A stretch of DNA of 8,007 nucleotides from Desulfovibrio sp. (GTDB lineage: Bacteria > Desulfobacterota > Desulfovibrionia > Desulfovibrionales > Desulfovibrionaceae). Position numbers and translations under genes: made by a program. Below the pieces are notes generated by a model, which did no database searches, was not told the DNA's origin, and saw only the letters and a list, made by a program, of their open reading frames with translations. Of the stretch, positions 1 through 6,055 are shown one piece after another (within the stretch, counting starts at the first letter, position 1; each line of letters opens with the position of its first letter). The DNA lies in assembly GCA_022837365.1 (NCBI GenBank), contig JALHHV010000056.1, forward strand, positions 1 to 8,007. Reading direction: 5' to 3'.

Positions 1-311
1 GTGCAACTGGTGGCCAGCACGCGGTGCCCGCTTTCCTTCAGGGTGCGCATCAGGCTTTGGGCGTCGGAATGGCGCACCGTTTCCACCCACTTGCGGGCGG
101 ATGCCGACGACTTGCGGCCCAGCACGGGAAAGGCGGTGTCCGTGTAGTACAGGTGCACCTGGGCCACGCCGAAGGCGTCGCAGCTGCGGTAGATGGCCGA
201 AACGTTGTGCGGGTCGTGGATGTTGGCCAGCACAAGGGTCAGGTCCTTCTGCCGCCAGCCGAGGACGCGGCGGATGCGCTCCATGCGCCGGGGGGTTATC
301 TGTCGTGCCAT
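1..311 (-). CDS. trmH: tRNA 2'-O-methyltransferase, TrmH/SpoU family (5' part, cut by window edge)
   Basis: Read on the minus strand from ATG at 311, 103 residues are open to the left edge; the gene continues outside the window. The N-terminus resembles TrmH, the SAM-dependent enzyme that methylates the ribose 2'-OH of guanosine 18 in tRNA. It starts M-A-R-Q-I-T-P-R-R and has a helical segment, then the SpoU motif-1 block H-D-P-H-N-V-S-A-I-Y-R-S at residues 32-43. Asn36 and Arg42 match the conserved Asn and catalytic Arg of TrmH; a K-W-V-E-T-V-R segment (74-80) follows. The SAM-binding trefoil-knot part is off the edge, so the substrate cannot be confirmed; another SpoU-family rRNA/tRNA methylase is possible. 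The start at 311 was chosen by alignment with TrmH; the frame stays open upstream to another ATG at 419, and neither start has a strong ribosome-binding site. Confidence 0.85.
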   Translation of the reverse strand, partial: MARQITPRRMERIRRVLGWRQKDLTLVLANIHDPHNVSAIYRSCDAFGVAQVHLYYTDTAFPVLGRKSSASARKWVETVRHSDAQSLMRTLKESGHRVLATSC

Positions 312-402
312 GCTTTCGCCGGTGTTTTCGTCGGGGTTGCGGTTGACGCCGTGGCGCGGGGCACCTGTGTACCCCCGTTCCGCCAAAATGTCACCTTCCC
401 GC

Positions 403-432
403 TTGACCAACCAAACCATATTGTTCCATAAT
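403..432 (+). promoter_or_regulatory. Candidate sigma70 promoter for the antiporter gene
   Basis: TTGACC at 403-408 and CATAAT at 427-432 are separated by 18 bases. Each hexamer matches the consensus at 5 of 6 positions, in a locally AT-richer patch of a GC-rich region. It faces the antiporter gene and would give a leader of about 320 nt. It is the best promoter-like sequence seen in the gap; no experimental support is visible in the sequence. Confidence 0.55.
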
Positions 433-757
433 CGGGGCGAAGCGTTGCTCGCATCGATGATGCCGTCACCGCACTGATCCGCGCGGGCAGGGCGATGCCC
501 ACCGCCGCAACCGCCACTGCAACGCCATCGCGTGACCGTGTTGTTGAAAAGATGGCGCACTCCCGTTACTACAGGCGCTGGCGCGGGGCCGCAGTCGTCT
601 TCGCCGCGTGACGCGGACGCAGCATGGCCCGCCCGGATGCGCCCACCGGTACGAAAGCGGCGCGCCAGTTTCCCGAATCATCCCGGCCAGCGACAATCCT
701 GTCGCCGTGCCCCGGCCGGACGGACTCCATACCACGAGACGCCAAGGAGGCTCCCCA
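433..757 (+). other. Long untranslated leader / gap before the antiporter gene
   Basis: No convincing gene is seen here; the open frames crossing it are shadows without a recognisable protein. Downstream of the promoter at 403-432 the stretch would be a long 5' leader. It holds a nested hairpin close to the gene. The outer stem pairs CCGGCC at 683-688 with GGCCGG at 714-719; the inner stem pairs GCGACA at 690-695 with TGTCGC at 700-705 around an ATCC loop. The Shine-Dalgarno AAGGAGG follows at 744-750. No known riboswitch class was recognised. Confidence 0.35.
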
Positions 758-2191
758 GTGAAGACCCAGATCCAGAAGGCTGCCATGGCCCTCGCGGCCG
801 TCGGCGCCGCCATGCTCCCGGGCATGGCGTTCGCCGCCGGCGCGGATGCGCCGCATCTCGACGGCGCGCTGCTCGGCGGCCTGTGGGCGGCGCCGTTTGC
901 CTGCATGCTGCTGTCCATCGCCATTTTTCCGCTGGTGGCGCCGCACTTCTGGCACCATCACTTCGGCAAGGTCTCCGCGTTCTGGGGCCTGGCCTTCCTT
1001 GTGCCCTTCGCCGCCAAGTTCGGCGCCTCGCTGGCCGCGTACGAAGTGCTGCACACCCTGCTCTTGGAGTACATCCCGTTCATCATCCTGCTGCTGGCCC
1101 TGTTCACCGTGGCCGGCGGCGTGCGCCTGACCGGCTCGCTGGTGGGCACGCCCGCGGTCAACACCATGCTGCTGGCCATCGGCACGCTGCTGGCAAGCTG
1201 GATGGGCACCACCGGCGCGGCCATGCTGCTGATCCGCCCGCTGCTGCGCGCCAACGCCCACCGCAAGTACAAGGTGCATTCGGTGGTGTTCTTCATCTTT
1301 CTGGTGGCCAACATCGGCGGCTCGCTGACGCCGCTGGGCGACCCGCCGCTGTTCCTCGGCTTCCTCAAGGGCGTCTCGTTCTTCTGGACCACCATCCACA
1401 TGTTCCTCCCCATGCTGCTGGTTTCCGTGCTGCTGCTGGCCGTGTTCTTCGCGCTGGACACCGTGCTGTTCGGCAAGGAAGGCCGCCCCGCGCCGCCCCG
1501 GCAGGACACCGGTGAAAAGCTGGGCCTGGAAGGCGGCGTGAACCTGCTGCTGCTGGGCGGCGTGGTGGGCGCGGTGCTCATGAGCGGCTTCTGGAAGCCG
1601 GGCGTGGAGTTCAACGTGTACCACGTGCCGGTGGAACTGCAGAACATCGCGCGCGACGTCATCCTGCTGGCCATCGCCGGGCTGTCGCTGAAGCTCACCG
1701 ACCCCGAATCGCGCGTGAAGAACGACTTCTCGTGGTTTCCCATCATCGAGGTGGCCAAGCTGTTCGCGGGCATCTTCATCAGCATGATCCCGGCCATCGC
1801 CATCCTGAAGGCGGGCGAGAACGGCGCGCTGCGCTCGGTGATCCAGATGGTGACCCACGACGGCCAGCCGGTGGACGTCATGTACTTCTGGCTGACCGGC
1901 CTGCTGTCCAGCTTCCTGGACAACGCGCCCACCTACCTGGTGTTCTTCAACACCGCCGGGGGCGACGCCATGCACCTGATGCACGACATGACCAACACCC
2001 TGCTGGCCATCTCGGCCGGCGCCGTGTTCATGGGGGCCAACACCTACATCGGCAACGCCCCCAACTTCATGGTGCGCTCCATCGCCGAGGAGCAGGGCGT
2101 GAAGATGCCCAGCTTCTTCGGCTACATGGCCTGGTCGTTCGGGATACTGGTGCCCCTGTTCGGACTGGTGACGCTGGCCTTCTTCATGTAG
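758..2191 (+). CDS. Sodium:proton antiporter-like permease (ArsB/NhaD-type ion transporter superfamily)
   Basis: A 477-residue polytopic inner-membrane protein, probably a cation:proton antiporter. The GTG at 758 is chosen because AAGGAGG at 744-750 lies 7 bases upstream and the protein then begins with a signal-like segment: K at 2 and 7, a hydrophobic run from about 8 to 24, and A-F-A-A at 24-27. Many hydrophobic segments follow. Family-like helix-breaking motifs are T-T-G-A-A-M-L-L-I-R-P at 151-161, N-I-G-G-S-L-T-P-L-G-D-P-P at 185-197, F-L-D-N-A-P-T-Y-L-V-F at 386-396 and G-A-N-T-Y-I-G-N-A-P-N-F at 426-437. The last two resemble the conserved half-repeats of NhaD/CitM-type carriers. Proteins of this subgroup are usually annotated as sodium:proton antiporter or putative citrate transport; the sequence alone does not settle the substrate. 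It appears monocistronic, with its own promoter candidate and a strong terminator. Confidence 0.88.
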   Translation: MKTQIQKAAMALAAVGAAMLPGMAFAAGADAPHLDGALLGGLWAAPFACMLLSIAIFPLVAPHFWHHHFGKVSAFWGLAFLVPFAAKFGASLAAYEVLHTLLLEYIPFIILLLALFTVAGGVRLTGSLVGTPAVNTMLLAIGTLLASWMGTTGAAMLLIRPLLRANAHRKYKVHSVVFFIFLVANIGGSLTPLGDPPLFLGFLKGVSFFWTTIHMFLPMLLVSVLLLAVFFALDTVLFGKEGRPAPPRQDTGEKLGLEGGVNLLLLGGVVGAVLMSGFWKPGVEFNVYHVPVELQNIARDVILLAIAGLSLKLTDPESRVKNDFSWFPIIEVAKLFAGIFISMIPAIAILKAGENGALRSVIQMVTHDGQPVDVMYFWLTGLLSSFLDNAPTYLVFFNTAGGDAMHLMHDMTNTLLAISAGAVFMGANTYIGNAPNFMVRSIAEEQGVKMPSFFGYMAWSFGILVPLFGLVTLAFFM

Positions 2192-2218
2192 CGCCGCGCA
2201 CTGCGGCGACGCAATGCG

Positions 2219-2260
2219 CCGCCCCCGCACGCCATGCGCGTGCGGGGGCGGTTTTCCTTT
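2219..2260 (+). terminator. Intrinsic terminator after the antiporter gene
   Basis: A perfect 14-bp GC-rich stem pairs 2219-2232 with 2238-2251 around a 5-base loop (CATGC). It is followed at once by TTTTCCTTT. It lies 28 bases past the antiporter stop codon and separates that gene from the cbiMQO operon. Confidence 0.9.
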
Positions 2261-2270
2261 CGGCGTCGTG

Positions 2271-2296
2271 GCCGGTGACGGCATGCCGTCACCGGC
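2271..2296. repeat. 26-bp perfect palindrome upstream of cbiM
   Basis: The half-site GCCGGTGACGGCA (2271-2283) is followed directly by its exact reverse complement (2284-2296) with no spacer. It lies just after the antiporter terminator and about 120 bases before cbiM. With no loop and no T-tract it is not a normal terminator. It could be an operator for a dimeric regulator or a cruciform-forming site; its role is unknown. Confidence 0.6.
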
Positions 2297-2311
2297 ACGC
2301 CTCGCGGAATC

Positions 2312-2348
2312 GTGGCACGTTGACGCTCCATGTGCCATCTGCTACCCC
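2312..2348 (+). promoter_or_regulatory. Candidate cbiMQO promoter with overlapping NikR-like dyad
   Basis: GTGGCAC (2312-2318) and GTGCCAT (2332-2338) form a dyad with a 13-base spacer. A TTGACG at 2320-2325 inside it could be a -35 box. Seventeen bases on, TACCCC at 2343-2348 is preceded by TG in the extended -10 position; the -10 itself is poor. From memory, a predicted delta-proteobacterial NikR consensus is GTGTTAC, 13-14 bases, GTAACAC. The spacing fits, but only about 9 of 14 half-site bases match. A metal-responsive repressor covering the promoter would make sense for a Ni/Co importer; this is inference. No cobalamin-riboswitch B12 box was seen. Confidence 0.35.
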
Positions 2349-2416
2349 TTTCGGCACGCCCGTGACGCCGGATTTTCCGCGCGCCGCGACGGGCGCGCAG
2401 ACAGCGCGAGGCATGC

Positions 2417-3031
2417 ATGCACATTTCGGAAGGGGTGCTTTCCCCGGCCGTGCTCGGCGCGGGCGCGGCGCTGGCCGCCCTTGGCGTCGCCACGGGCCTG
2501 AAGCGCCTGGACTACGATCGCCTGATGACCGTGGCCATCCTGTCCTCCGCCTTTTTCGTGGCCTCGCTGATCCACGTGCCCATCGGTCCCGCCAGCGCCC
2601 ACCTGGTGCTCAACGGACTGCTGGGCGTCATGCTGGGCTGGGCCGCCGTTCCCGCCATCTTCGTGGCCCTGGCGTTGCAGGCCCTGCTGTTCCAGTTCGG
2701 CGGGCTCACCGTGCTGGGGGTGAACACCTTCACCATGGCCCTGCCGCCGGTGCTGTGCTTCTACGCCTTCCGGCCCATGCTGTCCGGCCCGTCCCGCCTG
2801 CGCGGGGGCGCGGCCTTCGCCTGCGGCTTCCTGTCCGTGGGCGCATCCGCCCTGCTCACCGCCGCGGCGCTGGCCCTGTCCGGCGAGGAATTTTCCGCAG
2901 CCGCGCGGGCGCTGCTGCTGGCGCACGTTCCGGTCATGTTCGCGGAAGGAGTGGTGACGGCGCTGGTGGTGTCGTTCATCGCGCGGGTGCGGCCCGAAAT
3001 GCTGGCCTTCACCTCCACGGCCCACGGCTAG
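2417..3031 (+). CDS. cbiM: CbiM/NikM-type cobalt/nickel ECF transporter S component
   Basis: A 204-residue integral membrane protein, the metal-capturing substrate-specific component of an energy-coupling-factor Co2+/Ni2+ importer. The N-terminus Met-His-Ile-Ser-Glu-Gly is the family hallmark: in NikM/CbiM the N-terminal amine and His2 help bind the metal, so the ATG at 2417 must be the start. A short GAGG precedes it by 5 bases. His62, in P-A-S-A-H-L-V-L-N-G, fits the second metal-binding histidine region. F-G-G-L-T-V-L-G-V-N-T-F at 94-105 is the next conserved block, and the C-terminal H-V-P-V-M-F-A-E-G-V-V (170-180) with R-P-E-M-L (192-196) is also typical. It is first in a tight operon with cbiQ and cbiO. 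Cobalt versus nickel cannot be told from sequence. It is not fused to a CbiN/NikN domain, and no separate one follows. Confidence 0.93.
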   Translation: MHISEGVLSPAVLGAGAALAALGVATGLKRLDYDRLMTVAILSSAFFVASLIHVPIGPASAHLVLNGLLGVMLGWAAVPAIFVALALQALLFQFGGLTVLGVNTFTMALPPVLCFYAFRPMLSGPSRLRGGAAFACGFLSVGASALLTAAALALSGEEFSAAARALLLAHVPVMFAEGVVTALVVSFIARVRPEMLAFTSTAHG

Positions 3032-3041
3032 CGGCTCCCCC

Positions 3042-3854
3042 GTGCTGGACGAACCCTTCAGCCGGGGCGCCTCGCGCCTGCACCTGGCGGACCCGCGCTG
3101 CAAGCTGGTGGCCGCGCTGGCCTTCGCCGTGTGCGCGGCCCTGCTGCGCTCGCCCGGCCCGGCCGCCCTGGCCCTGCTGACGGGCGCGGCACTGTGCCTG
3201 TGGGCCCGCCTGCCCCTGCCCCGCCTGCTGCGCAGGCTGGCCGCCGTGAACGTGTTCGTGGCCTTCCTGTGGCTGTTCCTGCCCTTTTCCCTGCCCGGCG
3301 CGCCGCTGCTGCGCATCGGCCCCTTCCCCGGCCTGCCGGACTGGCTGGCCCCGAACTGGCTGTCTCTGACCGCCACCGACGCGGGCGTGGCCCAGGCCCT
3401 GCTGGTCACCCTGAAGTCCAACGCCATCGTGCTGGCCTTCATCGCGTTGGCGGGCACGTCGGACATCACCGCCGTGGGCCATGCCGTGGCGAGGCTGGGC
3501 CTGCCGGACAAGCTGGCCCTGCTGCTGCTGTTCACCTGGCGGCAGTTGCACGTGGTGGCCCAGGAATACCACCGCCTGCGCACCGCCGCCAAGGTGCGCG
3601 GCTTCACCCCCGGCACCGACCTGCACACCTACCGGACCTACGCGAACATGGCGGGCATGGTGCTGGTGCGCAGCTTCGACCGGGCCGAGCGCGTGGGCCA
3701 GGCCATGCGCCTGCGCGGCTTCGCCGGGCGTTTCCACATGCTGGCCGAGCCCGCCGGACGCCCCGGCGACCGGCTGCTGGCCGCCGTCATCATCCTGTGC
3801 GCGGCCGCCCTGCTGGCCGCCGACATCCTGCAACCCCTCGCCGGACTGCCATGA
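3042..3854 (+). CDS. cbiQ: CbiQ-type ECF transporter T component (cobalt/nickel)
   Basis: A 270-residue membrane protein, the energy-coupling transmembrane subunit that links CbiM to the ATPase. The N-terminal L-A-D-P-R-C-K-L-V (residues 15-23) is the common CbiQ entry motif. Hydrophobic segments lie at about 22-55, 66-84, 115-137, 155-166 and 245-262. The cytoplasmic part carries the two coupling motifs of the A-x-x-x-R-G type that contact the ATPase: A-K-V-R-G at 183-187 and A-M-R-L-R-G at 221-226. The GTG at 3042 lies 10 bases after the cbiM stop. It has no clear ribosome-binding site, so translation is probably coupled to cbiM. Its TGA overlaps the cbiO ATG. Confidence 0.92.
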   Translation: MLDEPFSRGASRLHLADPRCKLVAALAFAVCAALLRSPGPAALALLTGAALCLWARLPLPRLLRRLAAVNVFVAFLWLFLPFSLPGAPLLRIGPFPGLPDWLAPNWLSLTATDAGVAQALLVTLKSNAIVLAFIALAGTSDITAVGHAVARLGLPDKLALLLLFTWRQLHVVAQEYHRLRTAAKVRGFTPGTDLHTYRTYANMAGMVLVRSFDRAERVGQAMRLRGFAGRFHMLAEPAGRPGDRLLAAVIILCAAALLAADILQPLAGLP

Positions 3855-4717
3855 GCACCGCAACCACGCCCCCGAACAGCGGACAGCCCCACAACTGTGC
3901 GCATGCCCATGCGCATGATCATGCGCACGGGCACGGCCATCCGCATCCCCATCCGCACAGCCATTCCGATGACGACGCCACCCCGCCGCTGGCGGCCGTG
4001 CAGGACATCCACTTCACCTATTCCGGCAGCGCGGAACCGGTGCTGCGCGGCGCCTCGCTGGCCCTGCGGCCGGGGCGGCGCATCGGCCTGCTGGGGCACA
4101 ACGGCAGCGGCAAGTCCACCCTGCTGCACCTGCTCATGGGCCTGTTGCGGCCACAGTCCGGCCGGGTGCTGCACCGGGGCGTGCCCCTGGTTTCCGAGAC
4201 CCGCAAGACCCGCGAGGCGGACTTCGTGCCGCTGCGCCGCGAGGTGGGCTTTCTGTTCCAGAATTCCGACGACCAGTTGTTCTGCCCCACCGTGCTCGAA
4301 GACGTGGCCTTCGGCCCGCTGAACCACGGTGCCTCCCCGGCCGAGGCCCGCGCCGTGGCCGAGGCGACCCTGGAGCGGCTCGGCTTCGCCGGGTTCGGCA
4401 GCCGGGTCACCCACCGCCTGTCCGGCGGCGAAAAGAAGATGATCGCCCTGGCGGCCGTGCTGGCCATGCAGCCGCAGGCCCTGCTGCTGGACGAGCCCAC
4501 CAACGACCTGGACCCGCACACCCGCGACCGGCTCATCGCCATCCTGGCCGCGCACAGCCCCACCCACCTGATCATCTCGCACGACTGGGACTTTCTGGCC
4601 CACACCTGCGACAGCTTTCTCACCGTGCAGGACGGCGCCGTGCGCACCGCCACCCATACCCCCCACACCCATGTGCACACCCACACCGGCGGCGACGTGC
4701 ACCACCATCACGGGTAG
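3851..4717 (+). CDS. cbiO: CbiO-type ECF transporter ATPase with histidine-rich N- and C-terminal tails
   Basis: A 288-residue ABC ATPase that powers the CbiM-CbiQ importer at the cytoplasmic face. Visible motifs are Walker A G-H-N-G-S-G-K-S-T at 82-90, the Q-loop Gln137 in F-Q-N-S-D-D-Q-L-F (the CbiO/EcfA pattern), the signature L-S-G-G-E at 190-194, Walker B L-L-L-D-E-P at 211-216, a D-loop at 218-222 and the switch His244. The ATG at 3851 overlaps the cbiQ stop as ATGA. Both tails are unusual. Residues 14-38 hold 12 histidines, mostly alternating with A, D, G, P or S, and then three Asp; residues 269-287 hold 9 more, including four in a row. Such runs usually bind or store Ni, Co or Zn, so a metal-buffering role is likely but inferred. 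The ABC core is intact and of normal length. Confidence 0.95.
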   Translation: MSTATTPPNSGQPHNCAHAHAHDHAHGHGHPHPHPHSHSDDDATPPLAAVQDIHFTYSGSAEPVLRGASLALRPGRRIGLLGHNGSGKSTLLHLLMGLLRPQSGRVLHRGVPLVSETRKTREADFVPLRREVGFLFQNSDDQLFCPTVLEDVAFGPLNHGASPAEARAVAEATLERLGFAGFGSRVTHRLSGGEKKMIALAAVLAMQPQALLLDEPTNDLDPHTRDRLIAILAAHSPTHLIISHDWDFLAHTCDSFLTVQDGAVRTATHTPHTHVHTHTGGDVHHHHG

Positions 4718-4834
4718 AAGAAAAAAACGAATGCGGGGGAGAGGAAGGAAACTTTTGCGGCAGCCGTTAGGCGAGCCTGCGAGCCTTACGGATGGCGACC
4801 GCAGCGCGCAAAAGTTTCCTTCCTCTCCCCCGCA
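4718..4834 (-). terminator. Long hairpin with T-tract, likely terminator for the minus-strand heptose genes
   Basis: A perfect 28-bp inverted repeat pairs 4732-4759 with 4807-4834. Read on the minus strand, the hairpin is followed by TTCGTTTTTTTCTTC (4717-4731), a good U-tract for intrinsic termination of transcripts arriving from the heptosyltransferase gene. On the plus strand the same hairpin begins 14 bases after the cbiO stop, so it may also block or protect that transcript. The 47-base loop holds a smaller stem, CCGTTAGGC (4764-4772) with GCCTTACGG (4783-4791), with one mismatch. Confidence 0.65.
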
Positions 4835-4864
4835 CCCCCTCTCCATCCTTCCAAACTTTTCAAT
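4732..4864 (+). repeat. 3' element A: hairpin plus pyrimidine tail, behind cbiO
   Basis: Reading right after cbiO, the 28-bp hairpin ends in a C-run and G. It is followed by a pyrimidine-rich tail (4835-4852) and AAACTTTT (4853-4860). The same order of parts recurs on the opposite strand as element B, behind the heptosyltransferase gene. This looks like one member of a dispersed intergenic repeat family; membership in a family is inferred from these two copies only. Confidence 0.5.
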
Positions 4865-4919
4865 AGGGGCGTCAGCGATCGGCCAAGACGCTCCTCTCAT
4901 CCCAACGACTCCTCCCCCA

Positions 4920-5006
4920 ATGAAAAACGTTTTGGGGAAGAGGGGATGGGGGTCCGGGGGAAGGGGAGAAGCCCCTTTTGGAAAAGGGGCTTCTCCCCTT
5001 CCCCCG
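4920..5006 (-). repeat. 3' element B: hairpin plus pyrimidine tail, behind the heptosyltransferase gene
   Basis: A perfect 25-bp inverted repeat pairs 4955-4979 with 4982-5006 around two bases. Read on the minus strand it starts 14 bases after the heptosyltransferase stop. It is followed by a pyrimidine-rich tail (4954 down to 4934) and AAAACGTTTTT (4933 to 4923). The arms differ in sequence from element A, but the hairpin end, tail and A/T box line up with it. Between A and B (4865-4919) only a weak GCGTC/GACGC hairpin is seen, and no gene. Confidence 0.5.
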
Positions 5007-5020
5007 TTTACTCCGAACGC

Positions 5021-6055
5021 CTACCCGAACAGTTTCGCGCGCACGTCCTGCCACACGGTGTCGGGGGTGATGTCGCGCATGCAGCGGTGGTGGCCCAGGG
5101 GGCACTGCTGGGGTCCGTGCAGGCCGCAGGGGCGGCAGTCCAGGCCGGTTTCGAGCACGGTGGCCCTGGGGCCGCGCGGATAGAAGCCGTGGCGGCGCAC
5201 GGTGGGGCCGAAGATGGCGGTGACGGGGGTGCGCTGGGCCCAGGCGATGTGCATGGGACCGGAATCGTTGGTGAGGTAGCAGTCAAGGATGGCGAGGTAC
5301 GCGGCAAGGTCCACGAGCGAGAGCGCGCCGGACAGGTCGATGAGCGCAGGGCTGCCGAGGGTGCCGGAGCGTTCGGCCACTTCGCGCGCCACCTCTTCCT
5401 CGCCGGGCCCGGCGAACAGCACGACGCGCGCGCCATGGGCGGCGGCGCGGCGGACGACCTCCGCGAAATATTCGGCGGGCCAGCGCTTGGTGGCCCAGAC
5501 CGAACCGGGATGCACGCCGAACAGCGGCGCGCCGCCGCCCGTGTGCTCCGCGCGGAAGGCGGCGGCCCGTTCGCGGGCGGGTTCGGGCAGCACCAGTTCC
5601 GGCCAGTCCAGAACCTGCCTGAGATTCAGGGGCCGCACCAGTTGCAGCAGCCGTTCGATCTCGTCCAGTTGGTCGAAGCGGCGCGGAACGGTGTGGGTGT
5701 AGAACCACGAATTGAACCACGGCCGGTCGTAGCCGATGCGCACCTTGGCGCTGGTCCAGCGGGCGATGCACGCGCTGCGCAGGCTGGTGTGGGCGGAAAT
5801 CCACAGTGAATGGTTCTCGCGCGCCAGTTGCCGCCCCACGCGGGCGGCGGCCATGACGCCGCTTTCGCCGCCGCGCTTGTCGAACTCGTGCACGCCGGAA
5901 AGCTCGGGCTGCGCGGCGAACAGCCCGCCCACGCCGCGCCGCACCCAGAAGTGCAGTTCGGCATCGGGGTAGTTGGCGCGCAGGGTGCGCAGAAGCGGCA
6001 GCGTAAGCACCGCGTCGCCCAGGAAGGCGGTGTTCCAGACGCCGATGCGGCTCAT
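5021..6055 (-). CDS. waaF: ADP-heptose:LPS heptosyltransferase, GT9 family (WaaF-like)
   Basis: A 344-residue GT-B glycosyltransferase of family GT9, which moves heptose from ADP-heptose onto the growing LPS inner core at the cytoplasmic membrane face. The start M-S-R-I-G-V-W-N-T-A-F-L-G-D-A-V carries the G-D motif; Asp14 fits the GT9 catalytic Asp, and T-L-P follows at 18-20. The donor-binding half shows H-P-G-S-V-W-A-T-K-R-W-P at 182-193 and T-N-D-S-G-P-M-H-I-A at 262-271, then F-G-P-T. The C-terminus has cysteines 307, 310, 318 and 325 in a C-x2-C...C-P...C-M pattern common in this subgroup. The ATG at 6055 overlaps the gmhB stop by 4 bases, so the two are translationally coupled. WaaF (heptosyltransferase II) is the best fit, but the acceptor cannot be proved, and WaaC or another GT9 enzyme is possible. 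Confidence 0.9.
   Translation of the reverse strand: MSRIGVWNTAFLGDAVLTLPLLRTLRANYPDAELHFWVRRGVGGLFAAQPELSGVHEFDKRGGESGVMAAARVGRQLARENHSLWISAHTSLRSACIARWTSAKVRIGYDRPWFNSWFYTHTVPRRFDQLDEIERLLQLVRPLNLRQVLDWPELVLPEPARERAAAFRAEHTGGGAPLFGVHPGSVWATKRWPAEYFAEVVRRAAAHGARVVLFAGPGEEEVAREVAERSGTLGSPALIDLSGALSLVDLAAYLAILDCYLTNDSGPMHIAWAQRTPVTAIFGPTVRRHGFYPRGPRATVLETGLDCRPCGLHGPQQCPLGHHRCMRDITPDTVWQDVRAKLFG

Noticed and set aside
569..2338. Very long open frame (589 codons) on the minus strand opposite the antiporter gene
   Set aside because: Composition is dominated by His, Gln, Gly, Arg and Glu with no fold or motif, as expected opposite a GC-rich gene. The plus-strand frame has clear membrane segments, motifs and a ribosome-binding site.
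2252..2416. Cobalamin riboswitch upstream of cbiM
   Set aside because: The gap is short and no conserved B12-box was found; a metal-responsive operator fits better.
3009..3863. Minus-strand open frame rich in Gln, Gly and His opposite cbiQ
   Set aside because: An antisense shadow of the real cbiQ frame; no recognisable domain or start signal.
4946..5809. Plus-strand open frame of 287 codons opposite the heptosyltransferase
   Set aside because: It begins inside hairpin element B and has low-complexity Gly/Ala/Arg composition, while the minus strand has full GT9 motifs.
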